The notes under the pieces: model-generated
What the model was told of the DNA's origin: nothing
Databases searched by the model: none
The model's input: the letters and a program-made list of their open reading frames with translations, nothing else
In this document: in pieces, positions 34,657 to 44,300 of the stretch
How the letters are laid out: each line of letters opens with the position of its first letter
Numbering within the stretch: the stretch's first letter is position 1
DNA from: Bacteroidales bacterium
GTDB lineage: Bacteria > Bacteroidota > Bacteroidia > Bacteroidales > Muribaculaceae
Length of the DNA stretch: 64,000 nucleotides
Assembly: GCA_004552485.1 (NCBI GenBank)
Contig: SFOH01000008.1
Location: 1 to 64,000, forward strand
Direction of reading: 5' to 3'
Position numbers and translations under genes: made by a program

Positions 34657-35349
34657 TTATGCTTCACCGGTTATGCGGCGCACGCGCTCGCAGAGCCAGG
34701 CATTCTGCTCGTCGAGGGTCATGGCCGAGTTGTCGAGGTCGATGGCATCGTCGGCACGGCGCAGGGGGCTCTCGGCGCGCGTCGAGTCGATGTGGTCGCG
34801 CTCGCGCACATTGGCGAGCACTTCGTCGTAGGAGACATCCTGGCCCTTGGCGCGCAGCTCGTCGTAGCGGCGGCGTGCACGTGTCTCGGCCGAGGCGTTC
34901 ACGTAGATTTTCAGCTCGGCGTCGGGGAAGACCGTTGTGCCGATGTCGCGGCCGTCCATGACTATGCCCTTCTCGCGGCCGAACTCCTGCTGGAGCTGGA
35001 CCAGCTTGTGACGGACGGGGACGATGGCGGCGACGGCGCTGACGTGTGACGACACCTCCATGGTGCGAATCTGCGCCTCGACATCCTCACCGTTGAGGAG
35101 CGTGTGCTGCGAGCCGTCGGCCATGGGGCGGAAGTCGATGGCGATTTCGGGCAGAGCGGCCGTGAGCGCTGCCTCGTCGACACTGCCATCGGCTCCAATC
35201 ATGCCGTGGCGCAGGGCGAAGAGAGTGACGGCGCGGTACATGGCGCCCGAGTCGATATAGCGGTAGCCGAGACGGGCGGCGATGGCGCGTGCCATGGTGC
35301 TCTTTCCGGACGAGGAGTATCCGTCGATGGCTATGATAATCTTTTTCAT
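34657..35349 (-). CDS. cmk: Cytidylate kinase
   Basis: A 230-residue (d)CMP kinase. The P-loop IAIDGYSSSGKSTMARAIA is at residues 4-22, RLGYRYIDSGAMYRAVTL follows, and MDGRDIGTTVFPDAELKIYV and ASAETRARRRYDEL carry the CMP-binding and lid arginines. Length is normal. It heads the cmk-ispH operon. A terminator separates it from porQ upstream. Confidence 0.96.
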   Translation of the reverse strand: MKKIIIAIDGYSSSGKSTMARAIAARLGYRYIDSGAMYRAVTLFALRHGMIGADGSVDEAALTAALPEIAIDFRPMADGSQHTLLNGEDVEAQIRTMEVSSHVSAVAAIVPVRHKLVQLQQEFGREKGIVMDGRDIGTTVFPDAELKIYVNASAETRARRRYDELRAKGQDVSYDEVLANVRERDHIDSTRAESPLRRADDAIDLDNSAMTLDEQNAWLCERVRRITGEA

Positions 35350-35394
35350 ACGAGAGTCTTTATTACTAAGAAAAGTCGCTGTCGGACTAAAAGC

Positions 35395-35421
35395 GGAAAA
35401 AGCGGCCGTGACCGCTTTTTT
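35395..35421. terminator. Terminator between porQ and cmk
   Basis: AAAAAGCGG (about 35397-35405) pairs with CCGCTTTTTT (35412-35421) around a six-base loop. T-runs occur on both strands, so it can act leftward after porQ. Confidence 0.85.
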
Positions 35422-35455
35422 GTAAATCGTTTGAACTGCCGCGCCTCCCCGGGGG

Positions 35456-36481
35456 TCAGAGAAGCTCCGAGAGGTTGCAGTTGAGGTTGAACATGAACGT
35501 TGTGGCGCCGGTGTGGGGCTGAGCGAGGGCGACTCCCACGCCGAAGCTTTTCACGCGTATGCCGGCGCCGAGACTGAAGCCGCTGAGGAACGAGCGGTTG
35601 TATGTGCTCATGTCCGTGCGCGTCTTGTAGTTGTATCCCAGGCCGATGTACCAGTTGGGGCTGCTGATGAGGTCGGCGCCGAAGACCAGGTGGCGGAAGA
35701 GATTGCGGCCGAAGCTGTCTTTTCTGACCTGCTCGGCGGATGTGTCCGTACCGTCGCCGGCGTCATAGTAAGGCAGGTGCCACTTCGTGAGGTTGTGTGC
35801 CGTGATGGAGAACCGCACGGGGAAACTTGCGAACGACTGGCTCCAGCCCACGCGCAGGTCGATGGGCAGACGGTCGTATCGCTCGTTGAAGCGTTTCACC
35901 TGGCCGCCGAGGTTGGCGCCCACGACCGAGAGCGACAGGTCGTGTTCCTCGTCGTAATAGTTGATGCCGAGGTCGGTGGCGAGGGCAAAGGCGCTGTAGT
36001 CGTGGTAGGAGCTGTACAGGGCCTTGACGCTGATGCCGCCGCGCAGACGGTCGGTGATGTCGTGCGAATAGGTGAGGCCGAAGTTGAGGTCCTTGGGCGA
36101 GAAGCTGCCGATGATGTTGCCCTCGACGTCGGTCTCCTTCATCGAGCCGTAGCCGAAGTACTGCACATTGACGAGCATGGCGCCGTGCGAGGCAATCTTG
36201 TTGGCATAACGCACGCCGGCGAAGTTGCTGCCGCCGATGTAGTGCATGTAGTTGAGGCCCACCTGGCCGCTCATCTCCTGGCCGAGAAGGGCCGGGTTCT
36301 GGTCTGTGGTAGTGATGTCGTCGTCCACGAGGGTGATGTTCATACCGCCGAGGCCGTAGATGCGTGCCGACGAGGTGACGTTCAGAAAGTTATAGGCCGC
36401 AGAGCCGTCCTGTGCGGCGGCCGTCGCCGTCGCCAGCAGAACCGCCGCGGCGGCCAATAGCGTTTTATAGGGTGAGAACAT
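35456..36481 (-). CDS. porQ: Type IX secretion system protein PorQ
   Basis: A 341-residue outer membrane beta-barrel of the PorQ/PorV-like group. The signal peptide ends near ATAAAQ. The mature start YNFLNVTSSARIYGLGGMNITLVDDDIT is the PorQ signature, followed by NPALLG and regular beta-strands such as VQYFGYGSMKE and WYIGLGYNYKTR. PorQ is an outer-membrane member of the type IX secretion attachment complex. Its place next to cmk is conserved in Bacteroidetes. The broken C10 peptidase and esterase in this window have C-terminal tails that fit such a secretion route. Confidence 0.88.
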   Translation of the reverse strand: MFSPYKTLLAAAAVLLATATAAAQDGSAAYNFLNVTSSARIYGLGGMNITLVDDDITTTDQNPALLGQEMSGQVGLNYMHYIGGSNFAGVRYANKIASHGAMLVNVQYFGYGSMKETDVEGNIIGSFSPKDLNFGLTYSHDITDRLRGGISVKALYSSYHDYSAFALATDLGINYYDEEHDLSLSVVGANLGGQVKRFNERYDRLPIDLRVGWSQSFASFPVRFSITAHNLTKWHLPYYDAGDGTDTSAEQVRKDSFGRNLFRHLVFGADLISSPNWYIGLGYNYKTRTDMSTYNRSFLSGFSLGAGIRVKSFGVGVALAQPHTGATTFMFNLNCNLSELL

Positions 36482-36646
36482 TGGTTTATTATTACGTTAA
36501 CAGCGCAGACACTCCGCACCGTTAATAATAACGCGCAAGGTCCTGAATTTATTGTGTCGCGGGATGCGCCGCTCCGGGCGCCCGTCCGGGAGGCGGGCCT
36601 GTGCGGTCCCTTCCGGACGGGGCGGCCATGCGGAGCCGCGGGGGCT

Positions 36647-38350
36647 TTACTGAACGTCGTAGAGGCTCAGCTGGGCGGGGTCGAAGTTGCTGATGAAGTC
36701 AGCGTGCTTGGCCACCTCGGCATCGGCCATCTTGTTGTAGACGCCGGCGGTGGTGGTGAACGACTCGTTGCGCTGGGCGTCGAGCAGGAGCAGATAGCCC
36801 ATGACCACGTTGGCGGCCATCTCCACGAGACGGCGTGCCATGAAGTCGGTGAGCTTCTGGTCGTTGACCTCGGCGACGCGAGCCACGGCAGCCTGGTACT
36901 TCTCGGTCATGGCGCGCAGCTTGTCCTTGAGAGGCTGAAGCTCGGCGCGCACATCCTGTGCGTCGTAGCCGTTGATGAGCGTCATGTAGGTGCCGGTGGT
37001 GACGTGGCGGATAGCGGCGACAACCTGGAGCTGAGTGGTGCCCTCGTAGATGGAGGTGATGCGTGCGTCGCGGTAGATGCGCTCGCAGGCATAGTCCTTC
37101 ATGAAGCCGGAGCCGCCGTGGATCTGAATGCAGTCGTAGGCGTTCTGGTTGCAGTATTCCGAGCCGATGCCCTTTGCCATGGGTGTGAGAGCGTCGGCCA
37201 GCTTGCGGTACTGCTTGCAGGCCTTGCGCTCGTCGGGAGTGAGCGAGCGCTCCTTGGCGATGTCCTCGAGAGCCTTGTAGAGGTCGACGTAGCGCGCTGT
37301 CTCATAGAGCAACGAGCGCGAGCCGTCGAGCTTGGCCTTCATCACGGACAGAATCTCGGCCACGGCGGGGAAGTTGATGATGGCCTTGCCGAACTGCTTG
37401 CGCTCGCGGGCATACTGAAGAGCCTCGCGGTAGGCCAACTCGCTGACGCCGACACTCTGCGCGGCGATGCCGAGGCGTGCGCCGTTCATCAGAGCCATCA
37501 CATATTTGATAAGACCCATGCGGGTGTCGCCTACCAGCTCGGCGGGAGCGTTCTTGTAGACGAGCTCGCACGTGGGCGAACCCTTGATGCCCATCTTGTT
37601 CTCGATGCGGCGCACATTCACGCCGCCGTTGCGCTTGTCGTAGACGAACATCGACAGGCCGCGGCCGTCGGTGGTGCCCTCCTCAGAGCGGGCGAGCACC
37701 AGGTGGATGTCCGAGTCGCCGTTGGTGATGAAGCGCTTCACGCCGTTGAGCACCCACGTGCCGTCTTCCTTCTTCGTGGCCTTGAGCATCACGGACTGAA
37801 GGTCGGAGCCGGCGTCGGGCTCGGTGAGGTCCATCGACATGGTCTCGCCCTTGCAGACGCGGGGGATGTAGCGCTGCTTCTGGTCCTCGCTGCCGAACTC
37901 ATAGAGCGTCTCGGCGCAGTCCTGCAGGCCCCACAGATTCTCGAAGCCCGTGTCGGCGCGGCTGACGATGTCGGCGGCCATGATGTAGGGAGTGATGGGG
38001 AAGTTGAGACCGCCCAGGCGGCGCGGCATGGCCATGCCCATGAGGCCGGCCTTGCGACATACGTCCAGGTTCTGCTGAGTGCCGGAGGCGTAGGTCACGC
38101 GGCCGTCCTTAACAGTCGGACCCTCGTGGTCGACGCCCTCAGCATTGCCGGCGATGACACCGGCGCAGATGTCGCCCACAATCTCCAGCACCTTGTCATA
38201 GTTGTCCATGGCGTCGGCATAGTTGATGGGGGCGTAGTCATAGTTTGCAGCATCGGCATAGTCGCGCTCTTTCAGCGCAACGATCTTCTCCATCATCGGA
38301 TGGGTCAGATGGTGCTTCAAATCGGGATTGTCTGTATAAAAGTTAGCCAT
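36647..38350 (-). CDS. Acyl-CoA dehydrogenase with C-terminal extension
   Basis: A 567-residue FAD-dependent acyl-CoA dehydrogenase of the long form with an extra C-terminal helical domain. Seen are LTEPDAGSDLQSVML, FITNGDSDIHLVLAR, KMGIKGSPTCEL, ARLGIAAQSVGVSELAY, IHGGSGFMKDYACERIYRD, and the catalytic-glutamate motif YEGTTQLQ. It is followed by etfA and etfB in this leftward order and passes electrons to the ETF. The acyl substrate is unknown. The 165-base gap downstream holds a GC-rich inverted pair (36581-36589 with 36613-36621). Confidence 0.92.
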   Translation of the reverse strand: MANFYTDNPDLKHHLTHPMMEKIVALKERDYADAANYDYAPINYADAMDNYDKVLEIVGDICAGVIAGNAEGVDHEGPTVKDGRVTYASGTQQNLDVCRKAGLMGMAMPRRLGGLNFPITPYIMAADIVSRADTGFENLWGLQDCAETLYEFGSEDQKQRYIPRVCKGETMSMDLTEPDAGSDLQSVMLKATKKEDGTWVLNGVKRFITNGDSDIHLVLARSEEGTTDGRGLSMFVYDKRNGGVNVRRIENKMGIKGSPTCELVYKNAPAELVGDTRMGLIKYVMALMNGARLGIAAQSVGVSELAYREALQYARERKQFGKAIINFPAVAEILSVMKAKLDGSRSLLYETARYVDLYKALEDIAKERSLTPDERKACKQYRKLADALTPMAKGIGSEYCNQNAYDCIQIHGGSGFMKDYACERIYRDARITSIYEGTTQLQVVAAIRHVTTGTYMTLINGYDAQDVRAELQPLKDKLRAMTEKYQAAVARVAEVNDQKLTDFMARRLVEMAANVVMGYLLLLDAQRNESFTTTAGVYNKMADAEVAKHADFISNFDPAQLSLYDVQ

Positions 38351-38356
38351 AGCTTC

Positions 38357-39391
38357 TTATTTCGAGTTCTTCTTGTAATACTTGATGAGTTTGGGCACAA
38401 CCTCCTCCATCTCGCCGGTGATGACATAGTCGGCGATGGTGTTGATGGGGGCGTTGGGGTCGGTGTTGATAGAGATGATGATCGAGCTGTCCTGCATGCC
38501 GGCGATGTGCTGGATCTGACCGGAGATGCCGCAGGCGATGTACAGCTTGGGACGCACCGTCACGCCCGTCTGACCGATCTGACGCTCGTGCTCCACAAAG
38601 CCGGCATCGACGGCCGCACGCGAAGCGCCGACCTCGCCGCCCAGCACGCGTGCCAGCTCATGCAGCAGCTCGAAGTTCTCCTTCGAGCCAACGCCATAGC
38701 CGCCGGCAACGATGATGGGCGAGTTCTTGATGTTCACCTTCGACTTCTCGATGTGGCGGCCGATGATCTCCACCACGAAGTCCTCGTCCTTGACATACTT
38801 CTTGGCGTCGAGCTTCACGACGGTGCCCTTGTGGTTGGCGTCGTAGATCTCCTTCTTCATCACGCCCTCGCGGACAGTCGCCATCTGAGGACGGTGGTCG
38901 GGATTCACGATCGTGGCCACGATGTTGCCGCCGAAAGCGGGGCGGATCTGATAGAGCAGGTCGGTGTAATTCTTGCCCGACTTCACGTCCGTGTGGTTGC
39001 CGATTTCGAGGGCCGTACAGTCGGCGGTCAGACCCGAGTGCAGGCACGACGAAACGCGCGGGCCCAGGTCGCGGCCGATGCACGTGGCGCCCATCAGACA
39101 AATCTGCGGCTCAATCTCGCGGAAGAGATTGATGAGCACGGCGGCATGGGGGTTCGACGTGTAGGGATAGAGACGCTTGTCCTCAACTTTGTAGACAACG
39201 TCGGCACCGTACTTGTAAAGCTCCTTTTCGATGCCGTCCAGCTTGTCGCCCAGGACGATGGCCTCGAGCTTCACACCCAGCTTGTTGGCCAGAGCACGGC
39301 CCTTGGTGAGCAGCTCCAGGCTCACGTCGGCGACGTGGCCATCCTCATACTCACAGTATACTATAAGATTGTTACGGTCTTTTTCAGCCAT
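38357..39391 (-). CDS. etfA: Electron transfer flavoprotein subunit alpha
   Basis: A 344-residue EtfA, which holds FAD and receives electrons from the acyl-CoA dehydrogenase. The N-terminal domain starts LIVYCEYEDGHVADVSLELL; the FAD domain holds IIVAGGYGVGSKENFELL, GEVGASRAAVDAGFV, IGQTGVTVRPKLYIACGISG and the closing ISINTDPNAPI. It sits six bases upstream of the dehydrogenase gene. Length is normal. The N-terminal motif is that of the Bacteroidales EtfA group. Confidence 0.95.
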   Translation of the reverse strand: MAEKDRNNLIVYCEYEDGHVADVSLELLTKGRALANKLGVKLEAIVLGDKLDGIEKELYKYGADVVYKVEDKRLYPYTSNPHAAVLINLFREIEPQICLMGATCIGRDLGPRVSSCLHSGLTADCTALEIGNHTDVKSGKNYTDLLYQIRPAFGGNIVATIVNPDHRPQMATVREGVMKKEIYDANHKGTVVKLDAKKYVKDEDFVVEIIGRHIEKSKVNIKNSPIIVAGGYGVGSKENFELLHELARVLGGEVGASRAAVDAGFVEHERQIGQTGVTVRPKLYIACGISGQIQHIAGMQDSSIIISINTDPNAPINTIADYVITGEMEEVVPKLIKYYKKNSK

Positions 39392-39503
39392 AATATACTT
39401 CTTTATTGTTCAGTCTTTAGTGGTTAGTTTTTAGCGGTTGGCGGGGGGGGAGATTCGCGGCAGACAGACTGCCCGGAACCTCTTGCCTCTTGACTCTGAC
39501 CCG

Positions 39504-40385
39504 TCAGCCGATCGTGTGGTTGGCGATAAGCTCCTTGACCAGGTCCTCGAGCTGAGCGTCGTTCCCCCCGTCCAGACACAGATTCTCCTTGGCCGTGAAC
39601 ACAACGTTCTCCACATTCTTCACCTTCGTGGGCGAACCGGCCAGACCGATCTGCTCGGGGTCGGCCTCCACGAAAGCGGCGCCCCACTCCTTGATGTTCA
39701 GATAGGGACGGTTCTCGACCAGCTCGGCGATCTCGGGCTGCAGGCCCTTCTTCTCAGAGTCGGACACGGCATATTTGAACTTCATCAGACGCTGGGCGTT
39801 GCGGGGGCGGCACTCGGCGGCAGAGCCGTTGACAGTGACCACACAGGGCAGCGGAGCCTTCACAGTCTCCACGCCGTTCTCCAGGCGACGCTTCACCGTC
39901 ACCTTGCCGTCCTTGAGGTCGAGGATTTCCTCGGCATAAGTCACCTGGGGAATACCCAACTTCTCGGCAATCTGCGGGCCCACCTGGGCCGTGTCGCCGT
40001 CGATAGCCTGGCGGCCGCCGAGGATAATGTCATATTTTCCGAATTTCTTCACAGCCTGGGCCAGCGAATAGGACGTGGCCAGCGTGTCGGCGCCACCTAA
40101 GGCGCGGTCCGTGAGCACCACGCCGCCGTCGGCGCCGCGGTACATAGCCTCGCGCACCACCTCGGCGGCGCGCGGCAGACCCATCGTCAGCACATAAACC
40201 TTGGAGCCGGGATTTTCATCCTTCAGGCGCAGAGCCTGCTCCAGTGCGTTCAGGTCTTCCGGATTGAAGATGGCAGGCAGAGCGGCGCGATTGATAGTGC
40301 CGTCGGCCTTCATGGCATCTTTGCCTACGTTGCGGGTGTCGGGCACCTGCTTGGCAAGCACAATGATGTTTAAGCTCATATTCAA
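39504..40385 (-). CDS. etfB: Electron transfer flavoprotein subunit beta
   Basis: A 293-residue EtfB. IIVLAKQVPDTRNVGKDAM opens the protein; INRAALPAIFNPEDLNALEQAL and DIILGGRQAIDGDTAQVGPQ belong to the nucleotide-binding fold, and the recognition loop region RRLENGVETVKAPLP follows. It is about 30 residues longer than E. coli-type EtfB, as is usual in Bacteroidales. It is upstream of etfA by 112 bases, a gap that contains an eight-G run. A -7 box lies far upstream (40567). Confidence 0.94.
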   Translation of the reverse strand: MNMSLNIIVLAKQVPDTRNVGKDAMKADGTINRAALPAIFNPEDLNALEQALRLKDENPGSKVYVLTMGLPRAAEVVREAMYRGADGGVVLTDRALGGADTLATSYSLAQAVKKFGKYDIILGGRQAIDGDTAQVGPQIAEKLGIPQVTYAEEILDLKDGKVTVKRRLENGVETVKAPLPCVVTVNGSAAECRPRNAQRLMKFKYAVSDSEKKGLQPEIAELVENRPYLNIKEWGAAFVEADPEQIGLAGSPTKVKNVENVVFTAKENLCLDGGNDAQLEDLVKELIANHTIG

Positions 40386-40566
40386 AGAGTTTTATGTTTA
40401 AAAAATTGATTGTTGTTTCTTGCTACAATTGGTCAATGTTATATAGCGGAGAGAGACGCGCGGCTAACCGCAAGCCCATTTCCGGCTACCATAATGCACG
40501 AAAGCGCGTGCTGCCACCTGCCAAAAAGACACGACGGGTGCAGGCACAGGCGTGCAAATATCCGTG

Positions 40567-40574
40567 CAAAGGTA
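40567..40574 (-). promoter_or_regulatory. Possible -7 box of the etfB operon
   Basis: TACCTTTG on the minus strand, without a matching -33 TTTG at 19-21 bp. If used, it gives an etfB leader of about 175 bases. Confidence 0.4.
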
Positions 40575-40710
40575 CGCAAAATCCGCGAATAAAATTAAAA
40601 CTTATTCAGCAAAAACCACCCCGATTCACTTTTTTTAAGTTTGACGCCCCCCCTCCTGCCCCGCGCCCCCGGACACACGCCGCCGCCCCCGCGTCGTAAT
40701 CCCGTGCCCT

Positions 40711-41225
40711 CACGGCATCAAGGTGGGAGCGCCGGCTTCCAAGCCGTCACGAGAGCACATGCCGGTGTCGGGGAACGCCGCATAGCGGTGCATTAGCGAT
40801 TTTCTGACGCACCGCCACGCGGTGCGCTCTGAAATAATATGCGTGTTACCAGGGGTTTGGCAGCGCTAACGCGCAGCCTGCACGCCCTGGCTACCCTTAC
40901 CGCCCGCTCTGCGGGCGTTCCCCATCGCCGAAAGCACGCCTAAATTCCGCGCCATAACGGCAGCAAGGTGGGAGATATGGCTTCCAAGCCATCACGAGAG
41001 CAAATGCGGGCGTCGGGGGGGACGCCAGCGTTAGCGGTGCGCTCTGTGGGGTGGGTGACATTCCCGCGGGTCGGCAGCGCTAACGCGCAGCTGGACCCGC
41101 GGCTACACTAATCGCCCGCTCTGCGGGCGTTCCCGGTCGCCGAAACACGCCGTAATATTGCGCGATTATGGCGTTTGCTCCCGTGACGGCTTGGAAGCCG
41201 TCTCGCCCACATTTGATGCGGCATT
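40711..41225. repeat. Composite repeat block upstream of ileS: two module types
   Basis: Module M1 (core GGCTTCCAAGCC hairpin within GGTGGGAG...GAGAGCA) occurs at 40713-40762, at 40957-41007 and inverted at 41171-41215. Module M2 (three-hairpin repeat) occurs at 40807-40925 (copy B) and 41031-41130 (copy C). In B the outer M2 stem is CCAGGG/CCCTGG; in C it is CCGCGGGTC/GACCCGCGG around the same loop. The stretch carries no gene. The rest of 40386-40710 is etfB leader and unrecognised sequence. Confidence 0.75.
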
Positions 41226-41257
41226 GGGGGGCGGGGCGCGGTTTTGAGGCGCGGGAG

Positions 41258-41289
41258 GTTGTCTGTTTCAGGGATTTTTCGTAACTTTG
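41258..41289 (+). promoter_or_regulatory. Promoter of ileS
   Basis: GTTG (41258-41261, one mismatch), 20 bp, TAACTTTG (41282-41289), followed by a leader of about 80 bases. Confidence 0.75.
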
Positions 41290-41375
41290 CGGTGACTTTT
41301 CGGTCGACATACTGCAACGACGCGCGCGTGCGTGCGCCTAATCTTTTGATATTCAATCAAATTCAACTTCGTCTT

Positions 41376-44300
41376 ATGAAGAAATTCAAAGAATACAACT
41401 CCCTCAATCCTTCGGCCATCAACAAGGAGATGCTCGAGCAGTGGAAGCAACAGCATCTGTTCGAACGCTCTATGTCGGAGCGCGAAGGTTGCCCCTCGTT
41501 CGTCTTTTTTGAGGGTCCGCCCTCTGCCAACGGTATGCCCGGCATCCATCATGTGATGGCGCGCACCATCAAGGATGTCATCTGCCGTTACAAGACGATG
41601 CAGGGCTTCCAGGTGAAGCGCAAAGCGGGCTGGGACACGCACGGTCTGCCCGTCGAGTTGGCCGTGGAGAAGGCTCTCGGCATCACCAAGGAGGACATCG
41701 GCAAGAAGATTTCGGTGGACGACTACAACAACGCCTGCCGCCGCGAGGTGATGAAATACACGCGCGAGTGGACGGCGCTGACCGAGTCGATGGGCTATTG
41801 GGTGGACCTTGACAATCCCTACATCACATACGACAACCGCTACATCGAGAGTGTGTGGTGGCTGCTGAAACAGCTCTACAAGAAGGGCTATCTCTACAAG
41901 GGCTACACCATCCAGCCCTATTCGCCGGCGGCCGGCACGGGTCTGTCGACGCACGAGCTGAATCAGCCGGGATGCTACCGCGACGTCAAAGACACGACGT
42001 GCATCGCTCAGTTCGAGTGCACGACGCCGACGCCCGCGATGGAGGGCTGGGGCACGCCCTGCTTCCTGGCATGGACGACGACGCCCTGGACGCTGCCGTC
42101 GAACACGGCTCTGTGCGTGGGCCCGTCGATAAAGTATAACATCGTGCGCACGTACAATCCCTACTCGGGCGAGAAAATCACTGTTGTGGTTGCCGACGCG
42201 CTGATGGGCTCGCTCTTCAACGCCAAGGCCAAGGACATGGCCCTCGCCGACTACGAGAAGGGCTCGAAGCTCATCCCATACGAGGTGGTGGGCTCGTGCA
42301 TGGGCAACGACCTGGTGGGTCTGCACTACGCCCAGCTCATCCCTTGGATGAATCCCGGCGAGGGCGCCTTCCGCGTGATTCCCGGCGACTATGTGTCGAC
42401 CGAGGACGGCACGGGCATCGTACACATCGCCGGCACGTTCGGCGCCGACGACTTGCGCGTGAGCAAGCAGAACAACATCCCGCCGCTTCATCTGACCGAC
42501 CGCGACGGCAACATCCGCCCCATGGTTGACATGACCGGCAAGTTCTATCTCCTCGCCGACCTCGACCCGGAGTTTGTGCGCACCCGCGTCGACGTTGACC
42601 TCTACCGCCCATGGGAGGGCAAGTTCGTGAAGAACGCCTACGACCCGACGAAGACGGACAAGGACGAGACGCTGGACGTGGAGATCTGCATGATGCTGAA
42701 ACAGCAGGGCCGCGTGTTCCGCATCGAGAAGCACACGCACAGCTATCCCCACTGCTGGCGCACGGACAAGCCCGTGCTCTACTATCCGCTGGACAGTTGG
42801 TTTGTGCGCACCACGGCCGCCCGCGAGCGTCTGATGGCGCTGAACGAGACAATCCGCTGGAAGCCCGCCTCGACGGGCACGGGCCGCTTCGGCCGCTGGC
42901 TGGAGAATCTGCAGGACTGGAATCTGTCGCGCTCGCGCTACTGGGGCACGCCTCTGCCCATCTGGCGCACCGAGGACGGCAGCGAGGAGGTGTGCATCGA
43001 ATCGGTCGAGGAGCTCTACAACGAGATTGACCGCAGCGTCGTGGCCGGCGTGATGAAGAGCAATCCCTACCGCGACCGCGGCTTCGTGCCTGGCGTGTAC
43101 ACCCGCGAGAACTACGAGCGCATCGACCTGCACCGCCCCTATGTCGACGACATCGTGCTCGTGAGCAAGTCGGGGCGCCCGATGCGCCGCGAGACGGACC
43201 TCATCGACGTGTGGTTCGACTCGGGCTCGATGCCCTACGCCCAGCTCCACTATCCGTTCGAGAACAAGGAGCTGGTGGACAGCGGCAGCTATTTTCCCGC
43301 CGACTTCATCGCCGAGGGCGTTGACCAGACGCGCGGCTGGTTCTTCACGCTCCACGCCATCGCCGGCATGGTCTTCGACTCGGTGGCCTACCGCGCCGTC
43401 ATCTCCAACGGTCTCGTGCTCGACAAGGACGGCAACAAGATGTCGAAGCGTCTGGGCAATGCCGTCAACCCCTTCGAGGCCATCGAGAAATACGGCTCCG
43501 ACCCCCTGCGCTGGTACATGATTTCGAACTCGGCGCCCTGGGACAACCTCAAATTCGACCCCGCCGGAGTGATGGAGGCATCGCGCAAGATGTTCGCCAC
43601 GCTCTACAACACATACTCCTTCTTCAGCCTCTACGCCAACGTCGACGGCTTTGACCCGACGGCGGCGCAGGTGCCCCTGGAGAAGCGTCCGGAGATAGAC
43701 CGCTGGATCATCTCCGTTCTGAACACGCTCGTTCGCGACGTGCAGACGGCCCTGGACGACTACGAGCCGACACGTGCGGCCCGCGCCATCGGTGAGTTTG
43801 TCAGCGACAATCTCTCGAACTGGTACGTGCGCCTCAACCGCAAGCGCTTCTGGGGCGGCGGCATGACCGAGGACAAGCTGGCGGCCTATCAGACGCTCTA
43901 TCAGTGCCTGGTGACGGTGGCACAGCTCATCGCCCCGGTGTCGCCCTTCTACGCCGACCGTCTCTATGCCGACCTCACGGCTCCGGCCGGCAACACGGAG
44001 TCGGTGCACCTGTCGCGCTTCCCGAAGGTCGACGAGGCCGCCATCGACACTGACCTGGAGCAGCGCATGCACCTGGCACAGACCGTCACGTCGATGACGC
44101 TGGCGCTGCGCCGCAAGTGCAACATCAAGGTGCGCCAGCCGCTCACGGCCATCATGGTGCCCGTGGCTTCGGACCGAGAGGCCAAGATGCTCGAGGCCGT
44201 GCGCACGCTCGTGCTCAACGAGGTGAATGTCAAGGAGATGCGCATCGTCAGCGGCGACAACGGCATCCTCGTGAAGCGTCTGAAGCCCGACTTCAAGAAG

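Noticed and set aside
36554..39427. Long plus-strand frame across the acyl-CoA dehydrogenase and etfA genes
   Set aside because: It spans two real genes on the opposite strand and has shadow composition.
40711..41225. Possible CRISPR array in the repeated block before ileS
   Set aside because: Repeats are few, unequal, partly inverted and not separated by constant-length spacers; no cas genes are present.
41268..44072. Very long open frame opposite ileS (934 codons, minus strand)
   Set aside because: It mirrors a clear ileS on the other strand; GC-rich codons rarely give stops on the reverse strand, and the protein is a His/Val/Arg-rich mixture with no motif.
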